Translations under genes and position numbers: made by a program
The notes under the pieces: generated by a model
Seen by the model: only the letters and a program-made list of their open reading frames with translations
Told to the model about the DNA's origin: nothing
Database searches by the model: none
Assembly: GCA_015179025.1 (NCBI GenBank)
Contig: WHUX01000212.1
Span: 27,162-91,161, forward strand
Source of the DNA: Terfezia claveryi
Lineage: Eukaryota; Ascomycota; Pezizomycetes; Pezizales; Pezizaceae
Length of the DNA stretch: 64,000 bases
Reading direction: 5' to 3'
Shown here: positions 12,074 through 24,432 of the stretch, piece by piece
Numbering within the stretch: the stretch's first letter is position 1
Layout: every line of letters starts with the position of its first letter

Positions 12074-13812
12074 TACAACTAATTACATTCAATAAAAAAA
12101 CCTTTAAAATGCGTATAGAGTAATATGGACTATACTACATCTAAACTAGACTACAGTAAAATACTCTTTACTTAGTAGAATATGTTTAAGATACAACACT
12201 ATATATTACTAACTAGACTAAACACTATACCACTCTTCTACTAGATATAATACCCTCACTACTTTCTATGACTATATGCTAAGGTTCCTTTTTTAGGCTA
12301 GTCTATATACTGTATACTCTACCTAACATACTCAGTACTCTTAAAGTATATGATCGAGTAGTAACAGAGGTAGATTAGGTTCTAAAACAGGTTGTAGAAT
12401 CTGAAAGTCTATGCTATAATAAGGTCAACAATAGACACCTAGATGTTGGCCCCTCTTAAAAATTAGGGTATATTACTACTTTGTATATTATCTTAAACTA
12501 TTGCCTTAACTTCAAACAATATAATACAGTTAGAATAAAGCAGGCAGAACAGGCTCTAGTAGTTCTTACTTGCTGAGGAAATAGTAATAGAGGCCTATCT
12601 CTATATAGTATTAAAACTATCCTAATAGGCTATATTAAACTAATTACCTCTAAGGTACTAAATTATGTATGGTATGGACCAGGCCTTCCTACTACACCAG
12701 ACCTATACCTAGTTTGATATGAGTGTCTAGAATACTAAGGTCAAAAAAAGATATGCAGAGTATACTATAGTAGCTCTTAAGAAAAACTAAGGCTTATCAC
12801 AAATATTAAACCCCTACTAATAAGCTTTATGACATAGTATCTTACTAAGCTGTAGAGGTATCTTAGCAAGTTTGGTATAAGTATATAGGGAGAATAGGGG
12901 CGTTATAGAAGAAGCTTAATAATATATGATTATATATTATTTTATAGGTAGCTCATACTATATGAATAGAAAATATAAATATTAAAAATATTCTATCTTG
13001 TTCCTCTCCCCCTCTTCCCCCTTTTATTAACTTCATTATATCTGCCTTTTATATTGCTATTCTCCTTTAATTCTATTCTATCTCTACTCAGCTTTAAAGT
13101 TATAAGCTCTTCTCAGAAATGTAGCCTCATACTATAAGGTTTTATTTTAACTCTTGAATATAAACTTTAAAGATAAGCTTAAATAGCTATTCAGCTAGTA
13201 GTATATATTACAGAAATATAGCTCATCACTGCAAAATGGCATATAAAGTAGTATATTTATTTAGATCATAATCTTGATCTAAGTATACTAGTAAAAGTAG
13301 GAACAGGTAAGATAAAAGTTTAGAATATACTTATAGAGTGATAGAAAACTTATTTAAGAAGGGAGGGTAGTATAGATGTCTAAGGCTTATGAATGACTAG
13401 GATGAGGGGTTGAAATAATAATATATAATTGCATAAAAGAGTCTAACTCAATATTTATACTATCTTAATCTTCTATTAATATAAAAGAATCTTTACTACT
13501 AGTAATAGTAATAGAACTAGTAAACTGAACTGAGATTTCTTATATTTTAGGGTAAATTGTTGATATATAGCCTTCCTTATAGCATTCCATACACATCAGA
13601 AAAGAAAATAGTTTGCCTTTCATACTACTGACGCCACAGGCGCTCAAAAGGCAAACTGACAAGTTGGTGGGCCACGTCAGTATACCTGTCCTCCTGACGC
13701 TGTACCACCTGAGTTCTTGCGCCCTAAGCCTTCGCTGCCTCTAGGCACTAGGTGTTTAGCTCCTCTACATTAGGATGCCCGGTACCTGCTACCCTGCCTC
13801 TGAAGGCCAGCT
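12074..13812. other. AT-rich relic without open frames, then a short GC-richer segment
   Basis: From 12074 to about 13560 the sequence is very AT- and TpA-rich and dense with TAG/TAA in all frames. It looks like a heavily RIP-mutated relic whose parent I cannot recognise. From 13561 to 13812 composition rises; there are GACGCC/GGCGC motifs near 13628 and 13697 that recall the insert at 8515-8804. No gene is supported. It may be the ancient target DNA lying between copies B and C. Confidence 0.6.
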
Positions 13813-14447
13813 TGTAATGGAGAACGTTGTTTCATTTCTATATAATTGATTATATACTTTTGTATTTCCTATATTACTATAATGTTATGTAACTAAGCCT
13901 CTCGGTTGAAGGACTAGCCTTCTGCCATATCCTACTCTTTATAAGCATCCATAGCACGGGAATCTCCATGGGAAGTTCCATGGCACTTGCCATATGAAGA
14001 CACCCTCTTTATAGCCCGTGACCTCTATTTTAGAGTGTGTGACTAATTACTATGCCATATGACCTCTTTTGTACTGCGCACCACCTCCTGCCCGTGTGCC
14101 ACCCTTTATTGTATTTATTTCCTTAGTCATCAGATCTACAGGAGTATAAATAGGCTACTGATTCCCTCTGGAATCACAGAAAGAAAGCAAGCAAGCAACA
14201 AGCAAGCACACAGAGCAAGCAAGCCTATATTCTGATCAGATCAAGATCATATAGCTTAGATAGCACAAATCATATAAGATAGATTACACCAGTTAATTAC
14301 TGTTCCCTCCGGGAACATTCCACATAGTAATCTCCCTACCCTTCTGAGGTCTTACCTCAGCAGAACCGAAATACACAAACGTCCATGCCTACGGATATAG
14401 ATTGTATAAATGGTACCGAATGAATACTATCTAGTATATTCATTACA
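13813..14447 (+). repeat. LTR of Gyp-1 copy C (short form)
   Basis: Starts TGTAATGG, ends CATTACA. At 635 bp it is about 45 bp shorter than the others, mainly because it has only one copy of the 37 bp internal repeat and several 1-3 bp deletions. A GTATAAATAGG TATA box lies near 14147. Confidence 0.88.
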
Positions 14448-15261
14448 TTTTTTTTAACTTACTTACCTAATCTTTACTCTTAAATCCAAGGCCTGATCAA
14501 CCTTCAGATACTTTTATTACACTCACGCAAGTGTATACAATTCGCCACACAAGTATACATATAAAATCGATATCGTTATTCAACTAGCTAGCCAACAAAA
14601 TCCAACAACGAGACATCAGACTCTCAACTGCAGTACATCAACAAAAGACTTAGAAGCAAGCTAAGCAGAGTTCTAACGGGCAGTGGTATCCTACATTAAA
14701 CAATCCCACCCTCATTCACAACACTTTTCCTAATAAGATTGATAACTCATCTTGCACTCCTGGCAACCACCATTACATCTGTACCTATAAATCCAGTACA
14801 CCATTGAAAAACCGGCCCCCCAGGTCCCAGGAATAATTGGTCTAAATAACCAAGCGTCATAATCCTAAGGCTCAAATCTCGCTGCCTCCACTGCAGCCAT
14901 TTCCTCCAGAAAAGAATTACCTCCATCAGAACCTTCCTTAGGCCCAGACATCTCTACCAATACCTCTGCGCCCCCAACGTCTACCTCAATACACCAATCA
15001 GAAAAAGTGACACTCTTGCCGGAAGAACTAGAACTAAATTCTAGACCAGTAGACGAAGAAAAACCAGGACCATAAGAAACATCAGGATCCTGACATCCAG
15101 CCTCACCAGCCACATGAGCCACCGAGGCAACAGAACTGTCAGTCGAACGGAGATCATAAGGATCATTAGCCACTACACCATCAGCACAGTAAGGTGCCAA
15201 AGAAGAAAAGTAACTCGACGATTATATCGCATAACTAGCTGCATTTGGTTGCAGACAGACA
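14448..15261 (-). other. Leader of Gyp-1 copy C with a 111-codon antisense open frame
   Basis: The stretch between LTR and gag has no sense frame. On the minus strand 15200 to 14865 is open for 111 codons and encodes a Ser/Glu/Asp-rich peptide (contains SSSSSGKSVTFSDWC). Copy B keeps the same antisense frame with one stop. Whether it is expressed is unknown; it could simply be a GC-richer stretch with few antisense stops. Confidence 0.4.
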
Positions 15262-17150
15262 ATGAAATCAGATATAATGGCATCTGAACTTAGTAAGAAG
15301 ACTAAGAGGTCGAGACGGTTAACTATGTTACTTGAAAATATTAAGAAATTAGTAGAAGAAACTCCCAGAAAGACCAGATTTGTAGTTCCCAACACGGAAG
15401 GGGAAATAAATCTGCCCATGGATATACAATTAGGAGAACCAGGTGCAGTAGGAACCAAACTATATTTTAGTATGGCTTTACTTCTCGCACCAGAAGAATT
15501 TTGGGATAGACATCTTCCAACAATTGAGGAGATTTTGAAATATACTCGCTCAATGGGACATGCCCAACAGTATCATCCTGATGATACTCGACTCTTAATG
15601 GAAGCCATAGCAAAACACTATTTATGGCTAACACCTTACCCATTCAAAGAAGAAGACTTAGAAATGAACGCATTTATAAGTAAAGAATTAAAGAAACCTG
15701 TTGTTCCACTTTTAAGGAAACCAAATTGGGTAATAAATAACTAGGAAGAAATAATGGCATTCATGATGAGCAGCACTCATCTAGAAGAATCAGCACATAC
15801 TGCGGAGGATTTTTTCAATCCTAGCAAAGAACTTCCAGGGGCGTTCCTGAAAACACCAAAGGATCAATCGAAAGGCAAAGGTCGAGCACCTGAGACACTA
15901 GAAAGGAGGACTGGGTCAGCCAAAGAACCAGATAATAAAGACCAACCACCAGAAGATATAGAATTACCAGAAGATAATGATGATTTAGACATAGGACTAG
16001 ACCAACAGAAACAGAAAACGCAAGGAGGAGGACGAGACCCCGATAATAGTAGAGATGATAGCTTGGACTCTGATAAAGCATCATCAGTTACAAGTCAAAC
16101 TCTTAAAAGAAAATATAAACAAGAAAAATCAATAGAACACCAGCAATGGGAATCAACAACAGGAATGGTTACAACGAGTAACCATGAGGCAACAAACGCT
16201 TTAAAAGGAATAAAGATTGATCTACAAGAAAAAATAAGAGTAGAAGACAAAAAATGGCAAGACTCACAATATTTTGACTCTTGGGCCACAGCAATGCAAC
16301 ATTGGTTTGTTATCAAAAATATAGATTTGGAAGGCACTTCAGCTTTGGAAATTGTTGGATTCAGAATGGAAGTAAGCGCGCTCACTACTTATAATCAATT
16401 CCTAAGAGAAAAAGGAAAGAATGTGACATTCTTTAAGTTCATACTAGCGCTAAGAGATTTTCTGATACCCTCCACTAGTAAGGACATTTTGTAGAAACGA
16501 TAGGAGACAGCCACACCATACAGGGATGGACGTCACATGGGAATTGAACAGTTCGGCAACTGGCTAACTGAAATGCAAATCAAATTAATTGACAAAGATG
16601 GTAATCAATCAATATCGCAGGAAGTAAAAAGAAGAAAATTTCTTAATCACCTGCCACCATATATGTCAGCTACATTAATTCCTTTAATTAAAGAAGAATG
16701 GTCATATGATCAGCTTGTGCATCAGGCGGAGTCATATGAAGCTTCAAGGAAAGATATTGGCCCACCACCCACACCGAATACATCTCGATGACAACACTCT
16801 CGGAATGAAAATCGAAGTCATAGTCCATGCAGAGACCAGAATCAACAATAAAAAACAGGATTTAATCCTAGTAGCAATCCCAACACCAAACCTAATACAG
16901 AAAAACGGAAGGACTCAGATTGGGACACTATCACAAAAAAATTGGATCAGAAGATGAAGATGTAATTAATTAGAGACAAGAAATATCTATGGTGTTGGAA
17001 CCCTGGACACTCCTATAAGGACTGTAGGAAATGAAAAAATAAGGTACCCATGCGTACTACTGCATAGGATTTAGCTATGCCGATAGCCACTAAGGATAAA
17101 AACAACAAGGATAAAATCAAGGAACAACCCTTGTCAAGACAGGTACTAGA
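15262..17150 (+). pseudogene. gag of Gyp-1 copy C, nearly complete but interrupted
   Basis: ATG at 15262 starts the same basic N-terminus as copy B. The frame runs open to 15744, where one TAG replaces the Trp codon seen in copy B, and then to 16494. The capsid C-terminal part follows at 16537-16791 (QSISQEVKRRKFLNHL), then a polar region. The zinc knuckle lies near 16985-17030 (CWNPGHSYKDC, again with Tyr for the first Cys). Only a handful of stops (15742-15744, 16492-16494, 16789-16791, then several to 17070) break it, nearly all of transition type. Confidence 0.85.
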
Positions 17151-20100
17151 TTTTAGCAAGGTATTTGTTAGAGCTAACGAACACCCCGCACTAGCTTTAA
17201 TTGATCTCCAAACGAAGGGAGGAGACTTAATTAATTCTCAATTTGTACATCTATACAAAATACTGACTAGAAGTATCGAGAAGAAATCATTAAGTACTGC
17301 AATTAAAGGCTCAAAAGGAATGATAGACAAAGCTTGTACTATTAAACTAGATTGGATAGGTTATGTAGAAGAACGAATGTTCTATTATGCGCATCTGACT
17401 GGATGGGACATGATACGAGGAGAACCTGCTCTCAGCAAAGTGCGAGCAATAATTCCTGCCCATCAGGAACCAGTCACTATCTAACCGGAAAATATTCCTC
17501 AATTCCAGCTAAGTGTATAGAAGGGATCTAAAATCATGAAGAATGGTTTAAGATCAGTGTATACATAGGTCAGCTGCGAATCAGTTACAGATTATAGTAA
17601 ACCAGATAATTGGGAAAATATTAGTGATGCAGAAGAAACTGATTCAGATAGAGAACTTGTGACAGCTGTTTCTACAGTACAGAAACAATTCAACTCTGTA
17701 ACGGAGTTTCCCTTATTATTTCCTAAGACAATTCCACGGTAATTACCACTACTAAGGAAGATTAATCACTCTATCAAACCAAAAGCAGGAGCTACTTGGA
17801 TACCAAAATGGCGACCTTCAGGACATCGATTTAGACAACAAATCCATGACAAATTAGTCGAAGAAGAAGCATCAGGTCGTATATATAGAGTAGAAAATGA
17901 CACAAATGCTGTAGTCATGTTCATTATCCCTAAATGAGATAAACCAGAAGAAGCCAAACATGTTAATGACTGTCGAGACCGCAATTTAGCTGTCGAACCA
18001 GACCACACCTCATTGTCAGACATTAATGAAGCAATTGAACTAGTAGCGGAGAATCCTATTTGGACTAAGCTTAACTTAGCTGACAGATTTTTTAATATTA
18101 GGAATAATAAAGAATCTGAGCAACACTCTACCTTTTTATGTCACATAGGATATTTTAGAAGTAGAGTTATGCAACAAGGGGATCGTAACGCACCTGCTAC
18201 CATGGTTCGCGTTATGCATGAAATTTTTAAAGACATGGTCTATAAAAATTTAATCATCTATATTGATGATATTATTATATTCTCCAAAACGTATGAAGAA
18301 TATATAGAATTGTTGAAAAAAGTGCTTCAACATCTACAGGACGAGAAATTCTATCTGAAAGAAAGCAAATGCTAGTTCTTTACTCCAAGATTGGAAATCT
18401 TAGGACATGTTTTGACATCGGACGGCTTACATGTAGACCCGAAGAAGAGGACTACAATATTAACATTTCCGACTCCTATTAGGAAAAAGGATCTTAGAGG
18501 ATTCCTCGGAATTGTTAATTATCTCAGCAGATTTATTCCTGACTTGGCATTGTATGCAAGCACCCTGTCAGAACTGCAAGGAGAAACAAAGAAATGGGAA
18601 TGGACAGATACTCATAATGCAGCGTTTGAAAAACTTAAAGAACTCATGAATTCCCCACATGTTTTAAAACCTTGGGTTAATGAGTCTACTGAACCTAAAT
18701 ATTTAGTCTGTGATGCTAGTGATGTAGGCCTAGGATCATGGATAGGTCAAGGACCATTGACGTATATCAGACCATCATGCTTCCACTCTAGAAAATTTAA
18801 TCCAGCCAAACTCAATTATCCTATCTTTCAAAAGGAATTATTGGCGATTATTGACTCATTAAAATTTTTTGAAGCATAATTAAGAGGTCACAAGTTCACT
18901 ATCCTTACCGACCACAAACCTTTAGTAACTTTCTATACTCAAATGCCTGCAAGTCAAAAATTGAGGTGATAGCAAGATTACCTAATGGAATTTGATACAG
19001 ATATACAGCATACCATAGGAAAGGAAAATTTGATAGCAGATGCTCTATCAAGAAAGCATAAATACCTAGACACTCCCCCCACTGAGGACGATTATATTTC
19101 CAACAGCATTGATCCTCCTAACCATACCTACAACCGCAACATCTCTACCAACGCTTTAAGAACTTTCCACTTACCAGAAACCTCTACTCAGAACAATATG
19201 GTTTCTCGCGGAGCTATCAATTTCAAGCATGTCGACTGCGACTTCAATAAATGTCATAGAAGAGCCGAAGAACTTGGACATCATATCTTTTGTCTATACT
19301 TCGAGGCCATTCCAGACGAAGAAAGCGAATATGACATGATGAATGAAAAAGAGTCCTCAGATGACGAGACTCTGTTGACTATACCAGATGAAGTTTTCAG
19401 TGGGTATGATCGTGTACCCAAAATAAACAAGAACAAACCTTTAACAGTTCTTGGACTAAGATATAGGCCTCCATCTACTGAAAACACTTAACAAAACACC
19501 CTCGCTTCGGAAGAAGTAAAGGAAATTGCCATTGACCTAGCTCATAGCAATTGGCAGCAACACAAAAGGATGCACTGGTCCTTTTGCTGAGATTTTTACT
19601 GTCCAGTTCATGGCAGCTCCCACGCTATGAACAACCGCATGTTCACTGTCGAAACATGTGCGATCTGCAACCAACACAGATATGGCAGTTTGAATTGTGA
19701 CCTGTCAGCCTCAGTTCTTAAGAAGGAGAAGGAATTCCTTACGACTCGTATTGGGCATCTTGTATGCGCAAATGAGCCTCGAAAGGAACCAGCATATCCA
19801 CCTCCACAAGCTCTTAGCTGCGAAGAGGCTATCTAAGAAATCAGAGAATGGGCAAAAAGATGGATCACCAACAGACCGACATACCATATTCTCTAACCCA
19901 ACATTCAGTTCAGTAACACTACCGAACAAATGAGCACCCAACAAATGGAACAGGAGATCAAGGATACTCCCATTGCTCCTCAATAGCCATAGAACGCATC
20001 TCAACAACTAGCTGCAACTGCTAGTAGCAGCAACACGATTCCAGTCAACACCGCCGCCATCACTACTCGTTCTGAAAAGCTAGTAGCCATTAACGAAGAT

Positions 20101-21304
20101 TCGGCACCCTCTTTTATTCAAAACACCAAGACCTCCAGACAGTGTTGTGATTTCTGTAAGTTCACAGGATATAATGCTTCTACATGCAAGGAGAAGAAAC
20201 CCACCATCAATGAATTCAACCAAAGGATCGAACCGACCCTGAACAAGCTCATTGAAGAGAAATACATCAGCGATAGATGGGAGGATGACAAGAACTACTT
20301 CATCACATATTGGCTCGACCAAGGCACAGGTATGAAAGCTGCATATCAATTGTGTATAAGAGTATGTCCTATCTGGAAGAACTACTATAATACCTTTGTG
20401 GATCATAAGGATCATAGAAGAAAAGACGGATTTTTGTATGTCAAGAACCGACAAGAACAATGGAGATTAGTGTTGCCCTCTACCTTTAATATTGAAGGTA
20501 AGAATTATCTCGAATTAGTTATTAAAGATGCACATGAAGCAACCACTTATGGTGGCATTGAAAAAACAATAAAATATCTTACTGACCGATATGACCACCA
20601 GTCTTTTGCAGAACCAACTAAGAACTATATTAGAAGTTGTGATACTTATCAATGGACAAAGTATTTCAACAAGGCACCACTTGGACTAGTAACCCTATTA
20701 CATGTACCAAGCAGGCCATGGACAGATATATCGATGGATTTTCTTAAGTTAGCACCTGTGTTTACTAAATGTTCAATTTTGTACCCAAACATTCCTGTTG
20801 AAGAAGATCATGTAGTTTGTATTTCATGACTTTGGACGATTGTCGACAGATAATCAGGATTCAAGTTTTTTATTCCTGTCTCAGATAATTTCACAGCAGA
20901 ACTATGTACTGCCACTTTTGATACTCATGTAGTCCCAACTATTGGATACCCTTTTTGTATTGTTTTTGACTGCGACACTCTTTTTATGTCAACGCACTTT
21001 CAAGATTGGGCTAGGAATAAAGTAATTAAGTTCGAACCGTCCACCGCATACCATCTACATGCAGATGGACAATCGGAAATTATGAACAAAGAAATTCTAC
21101 AAGTAGCAAGAGCCTGTAAAATCGAAGGATTTGATTGGCTACAGAAATTACCAGAGATATAGTTGAACCTTAACTCTAGGTATAATGCCGCTAGACAGAA
21201 TAGGACCTTTTCCATACTATTTGGATTTAATGCACATCTTGGCGTATCGATACTTCCATACCCTATTAATGCATATGTACCAGCAAATGAACATCATGAT
21301 GTAA
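17150..21304 (+). pseudogene. pol of Gyp-1 copy C (protease-like to integrase), broken
   Basis: Protease-like segment near 17180-17270 (ALIDLQTKGG). RT spans about 17760-18375 with YIDDIIIFS at 18260-18285; the usual LDLAD motif before it reads LNLAD, a likely D-to-N transition at a catalytic Asp. RNase H spans about 18391-19060 (CDASD, TDHKPL). The zinc linker spans about 19060-20220, with CAICNQHRYG... and CDFCKFTGYNASTC, in which the His is Tyr. Integrase spans about 20230-21300: SCDTY replaces the second zinc Cys, SMDFLKLAP holds the first catalytic Asp, and the later part is HADGQSEI-like. About ten stops interrupt it. Confidence 0.85.
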
Positions 21305-21322
21305 CAACCGTGTGTTCAGTTG

Positions 21323-21690
21323 TTATCACCTGCGATCGCAGGTGATGGGTCATTGTCATTGTTGTCTTTGTCATCACCTGCAATCGCAGGTGATGGGTTA
21401 TTGTGTTATCATTACCTTGCTTGGCTTCCGAGATAGGGAAGCTTATTTCCCCCATTGCCCTGACCGAGTTATGTATATATAGAGCCTGTCCCTCGTTCTG
21501 TCGTTGGATCCCCATCCAACGTCTTGTATACCAAATACAGGACCTTGTCTCTCCGCGAAGGTGTACCTCCCTTCTACCCCCCCTTGTCTTGCCTTGTCCT
21601 GTGAATAGCTCTGCAGCACAGCTGCCCCCCTCCGATATACGCGGCAACTGCCTCCGCATGTCTCGTGCCCCTTCATCAGCAAGAAATCGT
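21323..21690 (+). repeat. Truncated LTR of a second gypsy family (Gyp-3), related to the Gyp-2 LTR
   Basis: Shares with the Gyp-2 LTRs (48134-48610, 53898-54373) the order TATATA box, CGTTGGAT-CCCC-ATCCAACG hairpin, CTTGTATA..AATACAGG..CCTTG, and GCGGCAACTGC..CCGCATGTCTCGTG. It starts near TGTTATCACC and contains two ATCACCTGCxATCGCAGGTGAT palindromes (about 21326-21347 and 21372-21393). It breaks off after CATGTCTCGTGCCCC, about 200 bp short of the Gyp-2 LTR end. No internal gypsy sequence follows. Confidence 0.7.
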
Positions 21691-21745
21691 GTTTGCGTCC
21701 TGTGCGTCCAGATGCACAGGACGCACAGGACGCACAGGACGAAAA
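21690..21745. repeat. Short inverted and tandem GCACAGGAC repeat
   Basis: GCGTCCTGTGCGTCC faces three tandem copies of GCACAGGAC(G) across a 6 bp gap, so the stretch can fold into a hairpin. It sits between the broken Gyp-3 LTR and the foldback element. Confidence 0.6.
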
Positions 21746-21791
21746 CTCAAGATCAGGACGCCAATGCTTGCTTCGCTTGTGTCGGGACGCA

Positions 21792-23598
21792 CTACCCTTG
21801 CAAGCCTACTAGTGAGCAGCCACCGTCTAGTGCACATCCCTGCAAACCCCCTTGCAACAGCGTTTCCAGCCACACTCGTGATATATCATGAGCATAGTGA
21901 TTCCGGCTAAATGCATAGCCATGGAAGAGAGTACGCTCTACAACATGGTTATGTTCATATCCCACCAAGGTCAACCGAAGACTCAATATTCCCCTTTCCA
22001 ATATGACCTCCCCGAAGAGCCACCCCCACCCCCTCAATGCCTGTTATAGGCCTGGTATCTAGCAGGAGAGCCTATGACGACTAGAAGGCCATTTCCTGGT
22101 ACCTATATTCATCTCAAAACAGCCTCTAGGGCAGCAGCCTTGAATATGATGGAATGGTATGCAATCAAAAAAAACCCAAAACGAGCTATTTTAAGAATTT
22201 ACTAAATTTGCTCTATCTATACTATCCTTGACCCTAGCCTTTCCACCTTCTATAACCATGACTCCACAGCATTCTTAATTACTACGGAAAGGCCTCCAAT
22301 AGCTCTAAAAGCTCCAATACCCCCTCTTTGGCCTTTATGGGTTGCTTGTAATTGGGGGGTTTCTAAGATTGTTGCAACCCCCTCATTTCAACCATTTGTT
22401 CCCCATTATCGATATTTCCCAATATCTAAGTACCCGCCAGTAGGCGAGCATAGTCTGATTAATCGAGCATTAGTCTAACGTCATCCTGGTATGCCTGACC
22501 TACTATCTAGCTAGTATCCACTATAGTGTCCTTATTCCAACCGGACTATATAGGCAGCGCCCAATATAGCATCCAACCTAGTGTCCAGCCTAGTGCCAAC
22601 CTATATACCGAGTAACTCAGTGCTCTACCAACTGTTCCGCATTGGTATAGGTAATGCTTTAGCACCCTCGTAGGGGTCTCTAATATTAGTAGCTCTGGAA
22701 CTCCAATACCCCCCCCTAATTCTGGGCTCCAATAGCCGCTTTTATCACCTTTCTCGAGGCATTTTTCAAGCTCTGGAGGAGAGTTCGGATCAGGCGGATC
22801 TAGGAATGAGACTAGATCTAGGAGGGCATAAATAAGGTGTATTTGGTTAATTGGATAATAGCTCTCGGAATTGCTTATTTGGGAGATTAGTACCTTGAAT
22901 TGAGGCCTTCCATTGTTACCATTTTGCACGCTCCACCTTCAGTGCTGGAGGTAGATACTAGGCATAGGTCTCCTAGTTGTTATAGGCCTATTTGTGCAAT
23001 ATTTGGTGTATAGGTAGAGGGAGTAGCTGTTAGGAGGATAGTTCTTGAAGGGAGGCAGTATTGGAGCTATTGGAGCTTTTAGAGCGATTGGGGACCTCTC
23101 CGTAGTAATTGAGAATGCTGTAGAGGGGCAGGTTGCAGAAGGGGAAGGTGGAGAGTTCAGACTAGTATATATAAAGTAAGTTAGTTAATTCTGAAAATAG
23201 TTTATTTTGGAGCGCTGTTGTAGATTGTATAAATTTTAGTCATATTGGTGGCTGCTACCCTAGAGGCTGTTATAACATGAATATAGATACCAGAAAATGG
23301 CCTTCTAGTCGTCATAGGCTCACCCGCTGGATACCTAGCCTATACGAGTGGTTGAGAGGGTGGGGGTGGGTCTTCGGGAAGGTCATGTTGGAAAGGGGAA
23401 TATTGGGTCTTCAGTTGATCTTGGTAGGATGTGAGCATAACAATGTTGAAGAGCGTACTCATTTTCATAGATATGTATTTAGTCAGAATCACTATGCTCA
23501 TGATATCTTACGAGTTGTGGCTGGAGACGCTGTTGCAGGGGGTTTTGCAGGGGTGTGCACTAGACGGTGGCTACTCACTAGTAGGCTTGTAAGGGTAG
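21792..23598. mobile_element. 1.8 kb foldback element with about 530 bp terminal inverted repeats
   Basis: The left arm (21792-22320) and right arm (about 23066-23598) are inverted copies of one another, starting CTACCCTTGCAAGCC and ending GGCTTGTAAGGGTAG. Matching blocks run the whole way, for example GACCTCCCCGAAGAGCC against the complement of GGTCTTCGGGAAGGTC. The unique middle (about 22320-23066) has no open frame of note and holds CCTAGTGTCCAGCCTAGTG repeats and a tRNA-like fragment. No transposase is encoded, so it would be non-autonomous. No clear target duplication is seen (GCA left, CAG right). Confidence 0.75.
22608..22650 (-). other. tRNA-derived fragment (box A-like)
   Basis: On the minus strand the sequence reads CAGTTGGTAGAGCACTGAG, which matches the D-arm and internal promoter box A of many tRNAs. 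No proper anticodon loop or T-arm with GTTCGA follows, so it is not a functional tRNA. It lies in the middle of the foldback element. Confidence 0.4.
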
Positions 23599-23599
23599 C

Positions 23600-23830
23600 A
23601 GCTGGCACCCACGCTTGGAACGTAACGCACTGTGCTCCAGCTCCTGGGACGCAACACTCGCCTATGGAAGGTGTTCCCGCGTCCAGGATGCATCACAATT
23701 GTGCTTCTGCTCCTAGAACGCAATACAAGTGTGCTCCCACGCCTGGGACGCAACACATGCGCTTTGCAGATGCTCCCTCCTCTTGGACGCAATATGGAAC
23801 GGGCTGCTCGTCCCCAACGCTATAGGTTAT
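23600..23830 (+). repeat. Degenerate tandem repeat around TGGGACGCAACAC
   Basis: Five imperfect units spaced 30-45 bp carry the core CTCC..CTCxTGGGACGCAACAC (near 23646, 23685, 23717, 23747, 23792). Open frames across it (about 23277-23904) are by-products of the repeat and of the foldback arm, not genes. Confidence 0.6.
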
Positions 23831-24003
23831 ACCGCTGGCATTGTCAACGGATTGCCCACTATCACTCTCTTCTACAATGCACACCCCGACAGCCAGGTAC
23901 GTAGCCACTATTGCAGCCATTGAATATGCACGTAGATGAAATATCCATTATATTCGCTAATAATTATATACACAGAAGTATTGAGTAATAGAAATATATA
24001 TAG

Positions 24004-24195
24004 AACATGCACTCGCTGCTTCAATCGCTCTAACACTTGCTACAATACCCGCTCTAATACTCACTCCAATTCTTGCTCTAATACTCGCTCCAATACTCGC
24101 TCTAATACTCGCTCCCATACTCGCTCTAATACTTGCCCTAATACTCGCTCCAATACTCGCTCTCATACTCGCTCTAATACTCGCCATAATGTGCT
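24004..24195 (+). repeat. 12 bp minisatellite, about 15 units
   Basis: Tandem CTCTAATACTCG units with variants (CTCCAATACTCG, CTCCCATACTCG, CTCTCATACTCG). Because the unit is a multiple of three it leaves open frames on both strands that encode NTRS-like and RASI-like repeats; these are not taken as genes. Confidence 0.9.
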
Positions 24196-24432
24196 GGGAT
24201 ATAGAGCGAAGGGAAAATGCGCGGGGAAGGGAGGTATATATACAGGAAAACCATAGTTGCCAAGGCCGACTGCTAAGGCCGACAATTTAGACTTTCCGAA
24301 GACAATGAGATAAGGGATAACAAGAGAAGTGGCATGATAGTGACCAATGGTGCTCAGCCCCCTTTCGCCCGCAGGTGCCGTACTATTCAATGCCTGGCCT
24401 GGTAATAGTCATATTGGGCAATCGTAGTCGCG
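24196..24432. other. Unassigned spacer
   Basis: Moderate-GC spacer between the minisatellite and the palindromic array. No open frame or repeat is recognised. Confidence 0.5.

Larger units (their letters stand above)
13813..21304 (+). mobile_element. Gyp-1 copy C: 3'-truncated Ty3/gypsy retrotransposon
   Basis: It starts with an LTR (13813-14447) and runs through leader, gag, protease-like region, RT, RNase H, zinc linker and most of integrase, then ends at about 21304, in the segment after the integrase core where copy B continues to the chromodomain. Unrelated sequence (Gyp-3 LTR fragment) follows. It has fewer stop codons than A or B, so it is the best view of the gag region. No downstream LTR is present. 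Confidence 0.9.

Noticed and set aside
22608..22650. Functional tRNA gene
   Set aside because: Only a D-arm-like segment; no anticodon arm, T-arm or acceptor stem.
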